64,000 nt of DNA from Candidatus Woesearchaeota archaeon (GTDB lineage Archaea > Nanobdellota > Nanobdellia > Woesearchaeales > ARS49): contig JACQNC010000014.1 in the NCBI GenBank assembly GCA_016203225.1, forward strand, positions 1 to 64,000. The letters run 5' to 3'. Positions 24,840 through 32,143 of this stretch are shown here, piece after piece. The notes under the pieces were generated by a model. It did no database searches, was not told the DNA's origin, and was given only the letters and a program-made list of their open reading frames with translations. The stretch's first letter is position 1, and each line of letters starts with the position of its first letter. A program made the translations under genes and the position numbers.

Positions 24840-25246
24840 ACCCAACCCTCCAACGAGTGCAGCCGGACAACAAGCTTCTGCACTTGATCTTCCGTGATGC
24901 CAGCCACGAGACTGACCCCTTTCTCTCCTGCAAAGAACTTTTGGAGCACGCTCAAGTCCAGCTTCATCGTGCTCTGAGGAACGCTACGATACAACACCAT
25001 GATTGCGGAATCGAAAGGTTTCCTGAACACTTCCAAAAACCTCAAGGTCTCGTTCAAGAACGCGACAAGAGCCGCACCGTCACGCGTTCGAACGTCCTCC
25101 AAGCGTTTACTGCACGCGTTCTCCACCTTCCAGGATTCCCAACGCTCCCACTCATTGGTGCGAGCTTCCCGCTCCGCGATCTGTTCCTGACGCCAGACCT
25201 CGTGCTCCTCAACACTCATCATTTGCGGACTTAGCGACGCACTCAC
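24836..25246 (-). CDS. Element-encoded helical protein, 136 aa
   Basis: 136 residues, mostly helical. The N-terminal half is strongly charged (EEHEVWRQEQIAEREARTNE), a likely coiled coil. The C-terminal half (LSVLQKFFAGEKGVSLVAGI, EDQVQKLVVRLHSLEGW) looks like a small helical bundle. It overlaps neighbours by four bases on each side. Unknown function. Confidence 0.6.
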   Translation of the reverse strand: MSASLSPQMMSVEEHEVWRQEQIAEREARTNEWERWESWKVENACSKRLEDVRTRDGAALVAFLNETLRFLEVFRKPFDSAIMVLYRSVPQSTMKLDLSVLQKFFAGEKGVSLVAGITEDQVQKLVVRLHSLEGWV

Positions 25247-25548
25247 TTTTCACCACCAAGAATGTCACGAATCATGCTCCGAGTTTCTTCTGAAACGCTT
25301 GGATTCGTGGCAACCTTCAACAACGCCTCACGACGCGTCACGTTCGCAAGCGTGCTGTTCAAGAGCACGCCGTAATTGTAGAACAACTTGCACGAGTTCT
25401 CAGTTCCGTTCAGTCCAGCCATACGAGAAACGGTCGCGCGCACCAACCAGCTCAAGACTCGGTCAGCATCCAGCTTGTCTGGAACCGCATCCTCAAGGCC
25501 CAAGCGCCTCAGCATCGCGTCAACCTCGCTCTGCCGAACAACGCTCAT
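25243..25548 (-). CDS. Element-encoded helical protein, 101 aa
   Basis: 101 residues from the ATG at 25548, with GGAGTGG upstream; a GTG at 25557 is also possible. Begins MSVVRQSEVDAMLRRLGLED and is helical throughout; VLSWLVRATVSRMAGL is amphipathic. It follows the ATPase gene by about 43 bases. Could be a partner of the ATPase by position only. Confidence 0.6.
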   Translation of the reverse strand: MSVVRQSEVDAMLRRLGLEDAVPDKLDADRVLSWLVRATVSRMAGLNGTENSCKLFYNYGVLLNSTLANVTRREALLKVATNPSVSEETRSMIRDILGGEK

Positions 25549-25591
25549 CGTGACCACTCCAAAGGTTGTTTTCTAAAACCACAGGGGGGAA

Positions 25592-27148
25592 TCATCGTAC
25601 CACCTTCAGAAAACCCGCTCGTGATTCCATCACGTCGCCTTTTTGCGTGGCGGTGGTGATGAATTGTTCTCCGAGTAGTTCTGCGGCTTGTTGGGCGTCG
25701 ATTTCGTCGTGTTGTGCCCAGCCTGTGAGTGCGAGTAGTTGTTGTTCGTAATTTATTGGATTGGTACCTGAACTAACTGAACTACTTGAACTGAGAGAAC
25801 CTTTTGAACTAACTGAACTGGCTTCGATTTGTGGCTCTGAATTATCGGTCGTAGGCACGATTTTCTGGTTCAGTTGGTTCAGTTGGTTCAGTTCTCCTGT
25901 GGAAATTTGGCTCGCAAAAGGTAACTGAACTGACTGGCAGTCCGTTCGTGTACGCCACACTTGGAGGTCTTTGCGCTTCTCCTGGGGCAAGATTCTTGTT
26001 TCCAGGATTCCTTGCTCGGTCAGGCGATCCAAGACCTTGTAGAGGCCGCGTTCGCTGTATGGCACGCCTTCTTCCAAGAGTTCGGGCACGCTTTTGTAGT
26101 TCAGATTGTTCAGGTTGTTCAGGACGCTTGTTTGTTTGTGTGTCGGAATAAAGCCGGAAGGGGTTGTGATTTTGGCAATGCATGCCCGCACCAGGTCCCA
26201 GTCTTTCCATTCCGCGATGACGTTTCCATCTGCGTCTCGTTCGCGCTGGAATTGATGCAAGCTCGCCGAAAACTTGACGAAATCGATGATTCGGCCAATA
26301 TGCGTGCGGAAGGGTATTGCGTCGTACTTCACGAACGCTTCTCCAAGCTTTTCGGCGAAGGGTACGAGGACGTTGACGCGCTGCAATGCCGCAACCACTT
26401 TTCGATAATACGCGGAAGGTGCCGCTTTTTGTGAAGCGCTGGCAGCATGCGCGACGAAACGCACGACTTGTTGCGTCTTTTCCGGGCTTTCGTCGAGGTG
26501 AATGATGGGGAACCTGCGCAGGAGTTCGACACCTGGTTCGGCTTCTGCTGTCGTGATGATGATTCCAGGCTTGCCGGGAATGATAATGTCGATGGCGCGC
26601 TGTTCTTTCACGATTGTGGCGCGGCTTCCGCCTGAACTCATGGTTTTGAACACGTCGGAATCGAGCAAGGAGCGTGAGCAGTCTTCTGCCACAATGACTT
26701 TGCCATCCCATCTGAATCCGTCGTCGCGTGCCTCTTTTTGCTTCCAATACGTGAATGCCTGCGGCGTGATTTTCGTCCGGTGAAACAAATCACTTTCCTG
26801 CGTGAAGAATGGATCGACGCAGGCGCGAACGTGCACATCCTTACCCGCGCCTGATTTTGAGTTCACGCACAAGTTCGTGCTTGTTGCAGACGCGTTGATG
26901 CAGAGTTTGCTGCCGAACGCGACGAGCAGGATGGTCTTGACCGCATCAATGTCTGGCACGATGTTCTTTGCGGGTACTTCGCAGAGTTTGTCGAATAGCA
27001 AAGGGTTCCGCAGCAGTGTTTCGGGACCGTCGAGAATGATACGTGCAATGTCCGGGTCCACGATCTGTGCGGCAAATTTTGGCGGCCCAAGCGCTTGCAT
27101 CGTGACTTGCAAGGTCTGGGTTTCAGCGCGACGTTCGCGGGGAGTCAT
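25592..27148 (-). CDS. Helicase-like P-loop ATPase with winged helix (replication candidate)
   Basis: 518 residues. The Walker A segment is NSKSGAGKDVHVRAC, with Asp where Ser or Thr is usual; Walker B is KVIVAEDCS. GKPGIIITTAEAEP and ELLRRFPIIHLDES fit sensor 1 and an arginine-finger region, as in MCM-like or superfamily 3 helicases. Residues about 360-400 (VPYSERGLYKVLDRLTEQGI) form a winged helix; the tail is Ser/Gln-rich. Likely the replication protein of the element. It overlaps the 27145 gene by four bases. Confidence 0.65.
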   Translation of the reverse strand: MTPRERRAETQTLQVTMQALGPPKFAAQIVDPDIARIILDGPETLLRNPLLFDKLCEVPAKNIVPDIDAVKTILLVAFGSKLCINASATSTNLCVNSKSGAGKDVHVRACVDPFFTQESDLFHRTKITPQAFTYWKQKEARDDGFRWDGKVIVAEDCSRSLLDSDVFKTMSSGGSRATIVKEQRAIDIIIPGKPGIIITTAEAEPGVELLRRFPIIHLDESPEKTQQVVRFVAHAASASQKAAPSAYYRKVVAALQRVNVLVPFAEKLGEAFVKYDAIPFRTHIGRIIDFVKFSASLHQFQRERDADGNVIAEWKDWDLVRACIAKITTPSGFIPTHKQTSVLNNLNNLNYKSVPELLEEGVPYSERGLYKVLDRLTEQGILETRILPQEKRKDLQVWRTRTDCQSVQLPFASQISTGELNQLNQLNQKIVPTTDNSEPQIEASSVSSKGSLSSSSSVSSGTNPINYEQQLLALTGWAQHDEIDAQQAAELLGEQFITTATQKGDVMESRAGFLKVVR

Positions 27149-27477
27149 TGTTTGCGCAGGCCCCCCATAACCTCGACACCGCGTGACTTTATGCGATCCG
27201 CGATGATCCGCTTCGCGCCCTCGTCGTCGTTGCGCGCGATCGCGGCGGAAAGCTCTCGTTCTTCTGCGGACATGCGGTTTCTGAGACGGAGCGCTTCCCG
27301 AAGTTCTTCGGCAGCGCTCGGAGCCATATCAAAGATCGAGTTTGCGACGGGCACAGAGACCACGCGATTGTCCCGCAGAATGATGCGGTAAATGATTCCC
27401 TCGCGGGAAACCTCGCCCTCAAACGTTTTACACTCGCCCGTTGGCAGATACGTCCGGACTCGTCCTTTGGCTTGCAT
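27145..27477 (-). CDS. Element-encoded protein with beta domain and helical tail, 110 aa
   Basis: 110 residues from the ATG at 27477. An N-terminal beta unit (VRTYLPTGECKTFEGEVSRE, IIYRIILRDNRVVSVPVAN) is followed by two charged helices (AEELREALRLRNRMSAEERE, DDEGAKRIIADRIKSR). The start overlaps the end of the ribbon-helix-helix gene by 50 bases, which is long, so the true start may be internal. Function unknown. Confidence 0.55.
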   Translation of the reverse strand: MQAKGRVRTYLPTGECKTFEGEVSREGIIYRIILRDNRVVSVPVANSIFDMAPSAAEELREALRLRNRMSAEERELSAAIARNDDEGAKRIIADRIKSRGVEVMGGLRKQ

Positions 27478-27601
27478 GCAGTTCACCGTTTTTGTTAAGA
27501 AGATTCTGGATTGTCTCGTCAAAAGTTGCTCGGGGATGCGATTTAATCTTCCTGAGTTCTTCTCGGGTCTTGGGCGCGACCTTGACCGTGACGAGTTCCA
27601 T
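27428..27601 (-). CDS. Ribbon-helix-helix-like regulator, 57 aa
   Basis: 57 residues from the ATG at 27601: MELVTVKVAPKTREELRKIK then SHPRATFDETIQNLLNKN. This is the strand-helix-helix pattern of archaeal VapB/RHH-type proteins. It is the first gene of the ten-gene minus-strand operon and probably represses it. The TATA box at 27621-27630 leaves about 20 bases to the ATG. Confidence 0.65.
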   Translation of the reverse strand: MELVTVKVAPKTREELRKIKSHPRATFDETIQNLLNKNGELHASQRTSPDVSANGRV

Positions 27602-27620
27602 ATTTCTCTCACGGGGGAAT

Positions 27621-27630
27621 CTATTTAAAG
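27621..27630. promoter_or_regulatory. Shared palindromic TATA box for divergent genes
   Basis: CTATTTAAAG reads as CTTTAAATAG on the other strand. On the plus strand it is about 26 bases (box centre) before the GTG at 27652, on the minus strand about 24 before the ATG at 27601. One box could serve both leaderless transcripts. Confidence 0.6.
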
Positions 27631-27651
27631 AGCAAGTCCGTCGGATCCTCC

Positions 27652-28101
27652 GTGGCACGGGTTTTACAACGAAACAGCAATTCTTGGATGGCTACGATAC
27701 CGAAACCAGACATTCGCGAGCTTGGCTGGCAGAAGAACGCATGCCTTGTCGTGAAGGAAATTTTGCCGGGAATTTTCGAGATCATCAGCGCCGGCGGCTC
27801 TTGCCAACAAACGAGAATTCTCGACGAGAACGAGCGCCGGCGGCTATATGATATCGAGCACGCAACGGTCTCGCCAAACTTCGACAAGAATGAGCGCGCA
27901 TTTGTGTTGGCGGGCAGCCATGCCGCGTTCTGCTGGAAGGGGAGCCTGCTGCATTCAAGCAATGGAGCGTATCGCGTGCCATTTCCGACGGATTTCCCGG
28001 ATGCGATCGGTAGTATGTTCACGGTCGAGCCGAGCGGCAGTGGACTGATCCTTGACTTCCGGCAGCCGTGCACAACGGGGTCTCAGCGCCCCAGTGCCTA
28101 A
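27652..28101 (+). CDS. AbrB-like regulator, 149 aa
   Basis: 149 residues from a leaderless GTG. The N-terminus RNSNSWMATIPKPDIRELGW followed by QKNACLVVKEI matches the swapped-hairpin AbrB/SpoVT pattern. The rest (RAFVLAGSHAAFCWKGSLLH) is a second beta region without clear match. It is divergent from the element operon and shares its TATA box with it, so it is likely the control gene of the element. It ends 30 bases before attR. Confidence 0.5.
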   Translation: MARVLQRNSNSWMATIPKPDIRELGWQKNACLVVKEILPGIFEIISAGGSCQQTRILDENERRRLYDIEHATVSPNFDKNERAFVLAGSHAAFCWKGSLLHSSNGAYRVPFPTDFPDAIGSMFTVEPSGSGLILDFRQPCTTGSQRPSA

Positions 28102-28131
28102 CTTTAAGGGAACGGACCAAAACGCCTAGTG

Positions 28132-28145
28132 CGCCCGCGGGGATT
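28132..28145 (+). other. attR: distal attachment core
   Basis: CGCCCGCGGGGATT repeats the tRNA-Tyr 3' end exactly (19768-19781). It is followed by a T run and is not part of a full tRNA gene, as expected for the distal end of an integrated element. Confidence 0.8.
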
Positions 28146-28183
28146 TTTTTGAACCCTGACCAGGGCATATTCCTCAACGATAC

Positions 28184-28193
28184 TTATTTAAAG
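28184..28193 (+). promoter_or_regulatory. TATA box for hicBA
   Basis: TTATTTAAAG is centred 26 bases before the ATG at 28215, giving a leaderless hicB message and deciding the start over an upstream in-frame codon. Confidence 0.65.
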
Positions 28194-28214
28194 GCAGAAT
28201 CCATAAATAGCGAT

Positions 28215-28433
28215 ATGGAATACCGTCTTTCAGCGGTCATCTCAAAGGAAGCGAAGTTCTTCGTAGCCCGCGGTGTCGAGATCGAGCTCGCGAGCCAGGG
28301 CAAGACGGTCGAGGAAGCGTTGAAGAACCTCAAGGAAGCGTTCGAGCTGTGGATCAAGCACGCGGATGCCGACGAGCTTGACGTGTTCAAGGACGCGAGT
28401 TCTCCCATCGTGACGCAAGTCGTCGCCGCATGA
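28215..28433 (+). CDS. hicB: HicB-family antitoxin
   Basis: 72 residues: MEYRLSAVISKEAKFFVARG, then VEIELASQGKTVEEALKNLK, the short HicB_like strand-strand-helix fold where the usual GC(h)SQGDT is read as ELASQGKT. It should bind HicA and repress the operon. Its stop overlaps the hicA start (ATGA). It lies 70 bases outside attR of the element. Confidence 0.85.
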   Translation: MEYRLSAVISKEAKFFVARGVEIELASQGKTVEEALKNLKEAFELWIKHADADELDVFKDASSPIVTQVVAA

Positions 28434-28660
28434 AATTGCCGGTCCTTTCCGGCAGGGAAGTCGTCAAACTGCTCTGCAACAAATTCGGCTTCAAGGTACT
28501 CGACCAGACTGGAAGCCACGTCATCCTCTTCGGCGAACGCGACGGCGTCAAGCGCAAGCCGGTCGTCCCGCAGCATCCTGAGCTTGCTAAAGGCACCCTG
28601 CTGAGCATCCTGAAGCAGGCAGGCTTGACGCGCGACGACTTGGAAAACGCGTTAAAGTGA
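28430..28660 (+). CDS. hicA: HicA-family mRNA interferase toxin
   Basis: 76 residues with a dsRBD-like fold. The catalytic histidine lies in DQTGSHVILFG; LSGREVVKLLCNKFGFKVL and VVPQHPELAKGTLLSILKQA are family motifs. HicA cuts mRNA independently of ribosomes when HicB is lost. Complete and apparently intact, translationally coupled to hicB. Confidence 0.9.
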   Translation: MKLPVLSGREVVKLLCNKFGFKVLDQTGSHVILFGERDGVKRKPVVPQHPELAKGTLLSILKQAGLTRDDLENALK

Positions 28661-28829
28661 GCACGGATTCGAACTCTCCCGTGCGTTACAGGCGCTCCCT
28701 TTTGCGACGTTCCTGCAACAACCCCCTAGTGCGGCCCATTTGTGGCCCAAAACCGCAAGAACTCAAAAGAAAATGGGATTTTTCTTCCTTCAGGGTTGGC
28801 AAAGTTTTTAAACGCATCCTGATTCGGTG
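28661..28829. other. Intergenic region with tRNA-like fragment
   Basis: No gene. On the minus strand 28661-28705 contain GAGTTCGAATCC next to a CCTGTAA loop, as in the 3' half of a tRNA, but the stems do not pair into a cloverleaf. A TATA box GTTTTTAAAC at 28804-28813 serves lemA. Confidence 0.4.
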
Positions 28830-29387
28830 ATGACCATGAACCCACTCTGGATAGTCGCAATCGTCGTAGCGGTTTTCGTCCTCGCCATAATAATAATCTA
28901 CAACGGCCTTGTCAGGATAAAGAACCAGGTCGAGAACTCATGGGCGCAGATAGATGTCCAGCTGAAGCGGAGATTCGACCTTATCCCCAACCTCATAGAG
29001 ACCGTCAAGGGTTATGCGAAACACGAGAAAGGGGTGCTGGAGGAGATAACCAAAGCGAGGACAGCTTTCATGAGCGCCACGACCGTCCAGCAGAAAGGCA
29101 AGGCAGCGAACATGCTTGAAGGCACGTTGAAGACGCTGTTCGCGGTCTCTGAGAATTATCCCAAGCTCCAGGCTAACGAGAATTTCCTCCAACTCCAGGA
29201 GGAGCTCTCAGGCACGGAAAGCAAGATAGCTTACGCGCGCCAGCATTACAACGACATGGTCATGGAATTGAACACGAAAGTCCAGACATTCCCGAGCAAC
29301 GTGTTCGCGCGGATGTTCGGCTTCACCGCGAAAGAGCAGTATCCTGTCCCTGAAGAAGAACGCAAGAATGTCAAAGTGCAGTTCTAA
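28830..29387 (+). CDS. lemA: LemA family protein
   Basis: About 185 residues. One N-terminal helix crosses the membrane (WIVAIVVAVFVLAIIIIYNG) and the rest is a helical bundle on the outside or in the cytosol. Family marks are QVENSWAQIDVQLKRRFDLI and PNLIETVKGYAKHEKGVLEE, and YPKLQANENFLQLQEEL. The TATA box allows leaderless starts at 28830 or 28836. LemA often sits next to HtpX, as here, 12 bases apart; its exact job is not known. Confidence 0.92.
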   Translation: MTMNPLWIVAIVVAVFVLAIIIIYNGLVRIKNQVENSWAQIDVQLKRRFDLIPNLIETVKGYAKHEKGVLEEITKARTAFMSATTVQQKGKAANMLEGTLKTLFAVSENYPKLQANENFLQLQEELSGTESKIAYARQHYNDMVMELNTKVQTFPSNVFARMFGFTAKEQYPVPEEERKNVKVQF

Positions 29388-29399
29388 AGTGCTGATGCG

Positions 29400-30302
29400 A
29401 TGGACAAGCTGAACATACACGAGGAAGTGCGCTGGAACAAGATCAAGACGCACCTCATCATCTCGTTGTTCATAATCCTCATAGCCGCCCTCGGATATTC
29501 CCTCGGCATCATCTACGGCGCCCCCATATTCGGGTTCATCGTGGCCGTCATCGGGGCACTATTCTACACGATAATAATGTACATCCAGGGAAGCAACCTC
29601 ATACTCAAGACCACAGGCGCGCGCGAAGTCACCAAACGCGAATACCCCCACCTGTTCCATACCGTCGAGGGGCTCGCGATAGCGGCGGGCATCCCGACGC
29701 CGAAATGCTACGTCATCGACGACACCGCGCGGAACGCCTTCGCGACAGGGAGATCGCCCAAAAACGCCTCGATCACCGTCACCACCGGACTGCTGGCGAC
29801 CTTGGACCGGCAGGAACTCGAGGGCGTCGTCGCCCACGAGATGTCCCACATCAAGAATTACGACATCCGCGTGATGCTGATGACCGCCGTGCTGGTAGGG
29901 ATCACTATACTCCTCAGCGACTTCATACTGCGATCATTCCTGTACGGAGGTCATAGGGAAAGGAAAGAAGGGGGAGGATTGCTCCTGATACTCATCGCGG
30001 TGGCCATCGTGCTCGCGATACTTGCGCCGATCATCGGCGAGCTGATAAAGCTCGCGGTGAGCCGTCGAAGGGAGTACCTGGCGGATTCCAACGGAGCGCT
30101 CCTGACCAGGAACCCGGAAGGCTTGGCCAGCGCGCTCGGGAAGATAAAAGCGGATCCCGACCCGCTCGTCGACAAGGCGAACAAGGCGACCGCGCACCTG
30201 TTCATCTCAACCCCCTTCCGAAGGACAACCGGGGTCGTGGCGCGCCTGTTCAGCACCCACCCCGCCATCGAGGACAGGATCAACAGACTGAAGAGCATGT
30301 GA
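29400..30302 (+). CDS. htpX: HtpX membrane metalloprotease (M48)
   Basis: 300 residues. Two membrane helices (about 16-60) precede a cytosolic catalytic part with HEMSH in VVAHEMSHIKNYD. A second helix pair near 155-205 follows, then the zinc-binding glutamate in SRRREYLADSNG. It degrades damaged membrane proteins. It follows lemA in one transcript. All catalytic residues are present. Confidence 0.94.
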   Translation: MDKLNIHEEVRWNKIKTHLIISLFIILIAALGYSLGIIYGAPIFGFIVAVIGALFYTIIMYIQGSNLILKTTGAREVTKREYPHLFHTVEGLAIAAGIPTPKCYVIDDTARNAFATGRSPKNASITVTTGLLATLDRQELEGVVAHEMSHIKNYDIRVMLMTAVLVGITILLSDFILRSFLYGGHRERKEGGGLLLILIAVAIVLAILAPIIGELIKLAVSRRREYLADSNGALLTRNPEGLASALGKIKADPDPLVDKANKATAHLFISTPFRRTTGVVARLFSTHPAIEDRINRLKSM

Positions 30303-30384
30303 CGCTGATACGCAGGACTTCTGGCGGTTTTTGATCCAGCTTTTTGTCATAACGTTTTTATGCTTGACGCAGTTCTTCGCGGTC

Positions 30385-30669
30385 ATGCGATACACCCCGA
30401 GTCGTCCACGGCGTGAACCTCCTGCGGTCTACGTCTACGGATTCGTCCGGAAGGACCGGCACATGGTGGAGAATTCCGATGTCGATGCGCTCAACGTCGT
30501 CGACCATCTGTCTCGCGTCCTGGTCGGGTACGAGCATCCGGAGAGCGTGCCCAAGATCATCCTCTCGCGCGCGACTCCGCTTCCGGAAGAGCAGCGCAGG
30601 GAGCTCAGCGACCGGTTCGACATCGAGGATGAGCCTCCTGAGAAACACGTCCTGCGCGGGCTCGCCTGA
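30385..30669 (+). CDS. Hypothetical protein, 94 aa
   Basis: 94 residues from the ATG at 30385, about 25 bases after a TTTTTA box at 30354-30360. Begins MRYTPSRPRREPPAVYVYGF; the centre VDALNVVDHLSRVLVGYEHP is helical. Soluble and charged. No family recognised. Convergent with the 30670 gene, whose stop it nearly touches. Confidence 0.6.
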   Translation: MRYTPSRPRREPPAVYVYGFVRKDRHMVENSDVDALNVVDHLSRVLVGYEHPESVPKIILSRATPLPEEQRRELSDRFDIEDEPPEKHVLRGLA

Positions 30670-32109
30670 CTACTGCCCGAAGCCTATCTGAGAGAGGTTC
30701 GACTTCGTTCTCCTTATCCGTCCAGGTGAAGTCTCGCACTTCGTCACGGCGACCGGAAGGCGCATCTGGCCCAGGATGCTCAGCTTGCTGCGGATCTTGT
30801 ATGTTATGACGCGCTCCTCGCCGGCGTCGAGCTCCTCGAGCGTCCACTTGATGAGCGTGCCCTTCTTCTCGTCATGCGCGATCTTGACCGGACGCATCGT
30901 GCCGATCTCGAAGTCGCGGATGACCTCGGCTATGTGCGGTACCTTGTCCAGCACGGTGACGTTCTTAACGACGCGGCCAGACCGGTTCGCGACCTCGATC
31001 AGCACCTTCAGCTCACTCATGCCGCCTTCCTTGGCGGCGATCACGACCGCGGACTTTCGGACGACGAGAGGGCTGCGGAACAGGTAGTACGCTGCGATGG
31101 CCACCGCGAACACGAAGAACACCACCAACAGCGGCCGGTAGTTGGTCGTGACTCGGATCACCGTCTGCTCGCCAACATCGAGATCCACATCCCAAGCGTC
31201 ATACGTGCCGTCAGGCAGTTCGACCTTCTTGGCGATCGGTTCCGAGGTGGTGAACCAGCTCTGTAGGATGCCGCTCTTCAGCTTGAATTCGGTGGTCTTC
31301 GGCGCGTTGCCGTTGTTGGTGAGAGTGTAGTCCCAATCCGTGCGCAAAAAGCGCGCTTTCTCCGCTACCGACGACGCGATCTCGCCGTATTCGATGATCT
31401 CGAACTCGATAGGCTCGGCCTCGAACGGCAGGATCTGGTCGCCGTCAGGAACGAGAGCGGTGATGCGCAACACGTCGCGCTGCGGCGGCGTGTCCTTCGG
31501 GATCTTGATCGGGAACACTAGCTGCTTCTTGTCCAGACCAAGGATCGAGAACTTCGATTCGGTGTTCAGAAGGGTGCTTCGGATTTTCAAGGAGACGTTC
31601 GCGAGGTCGCGCCGGTTGGCGTTCTGCACGTTCACTGTGACCGTGACCGGCTCGCGCGGGTCGACCTGACTGTCGATCTCGGGCTTGATGCGCAGCGCCG
31701 GCACGTACTGTCCCGGGACATAGTCCTTCGGGTTCACGCCTATGATGAGCGTCCGCTTCAGGATGGCTCCGGAGGTCGTGTGGCGGATGTGGAGCGCGAA
31801 CGCGTAATAGCCGGGCGACGCGTAGAGCGGCCTGACCGAGAGGCGCACCTCCTTGGTCTCGCCGCGGGCGACGCTGATGGGGCGGGCGATGTCCGTGCTG
31901 ATATCCCACTCCACATCTGGAGTGTAGATGTCGAACTTCTCTGAAGTCCCGGAGTCGTGCGTGATGAGGAGCGTGTATGTCGCGGCTTCGCCCAGCTTCG
32001 TGCTGGTCTGCGGCGGATCCACGATCACGTTGAACTCGATCGCGGCCGCGGAACTTGCGAGCGCAAGAGCAAGCAGAAGCACGATTGACGACGCCCTCTT
32101 TACGCTCAT
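30670..32109 (-). CDS. Membrane-anchored extracellular beta-sandwich protein
   Basis: 479 residues from the ATG at 32109, 24 bases after the box GTTTATAAAC. Signal peptide MSVKRASSIVLLLALALASS. The outside part (about 22-330) holds COG1470-like Ig sandwiches (DPPQTSTKLGEAATYTLLIT, TVNVQNANRRDLANVSLKI). A helix (LLVVFFVFAVAIAAYYLF) follows, and unusually a further sandwich (LKVLIEVANRSGRVVKNVTV) of about 130 residues lies on the cytosolic side. Such a two-sided layout suggests a link between envelope and cytosol. Related in style to the 59179 and 61511 products. Confidence 0.75.
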   Translation of the reverse strand: MSVKRASSIVLLLALALASSAAAIEFNVIVDPPQTSTKLGEAATYTLLITHDSGTSEKFDIYTPDVEWDISTDIARPISVARGETKEVRLSVRPLYASPGYYAFALHIRHTTSGAILKRTLIIGVNPKDYVPGQYVPALRIKPEIDSQVDPREPVTVTVNVQNANRRDLANVSLKIRSTLLNTESKFSILGLDKKQLVFPIKIPKDTPPQRDVLRITALVPDGDQILPFEAEPIEFEIIEYGEIASSVAEKARFLRTDWDYTLTNNGNAPKTTEFKLKSGILQSWFTTSEPIAKKVELPDGTYDAWDVDLDVGEQTVIRVTTNYRPLLVVFFVFAVAIAAYYLFRSPLVVRKSAVVIAAKEGGMSELKVLIEVANRSGRVVKNVTVLDKVPHIAEVIRDFEIGTMRPVKIAHDEKKGTLIKWTLEELDAGEERVITYKIRSKLSILGQMRLPVAVTKCETSPGRIRRTKSNLSQIGFGQ

Positions 32110-32143
32110 CCCACCGGAACGAGCGCGAGTTTGTTTATAAACA

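Larger units (their letters stand above)
19768..28145. mobile_element. Integrated plasmid- or virus-like element in tRNA-Tyr (about 8.4 kb)
   Basis: Bounded by a 14-bp direct repeat made from the tRNA-Tyr 3' end. It carries a tyrosine integrase at the tRNA end, an AAA+/helicase-like ATPase, ribbon-helix-helix and AbrB-like regulators, and many small genes packed in one minus-strand operon with ATGA or GTGA overlaps. Most products have no recognised family and many have paired cysteines. No portal, terminase or clear capsid gene is seen, so a cryptic plasmid or an undescribed small virus are both possible. Confidence 0.85.

Noticed and set aside
28661-28705. A complete tRNA-Thr gene on the minus strand
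   Set aside because: A T-loop and an anticodon-like loop are visible, but acceptor, D and T stems do not pair.
28125-28735. CCTAGTGCG pair as true transposon ends around hicBA
   Set aside because: Only nine bases match and no transposase or inverted ends are present, so it is noted only as a weak hint.
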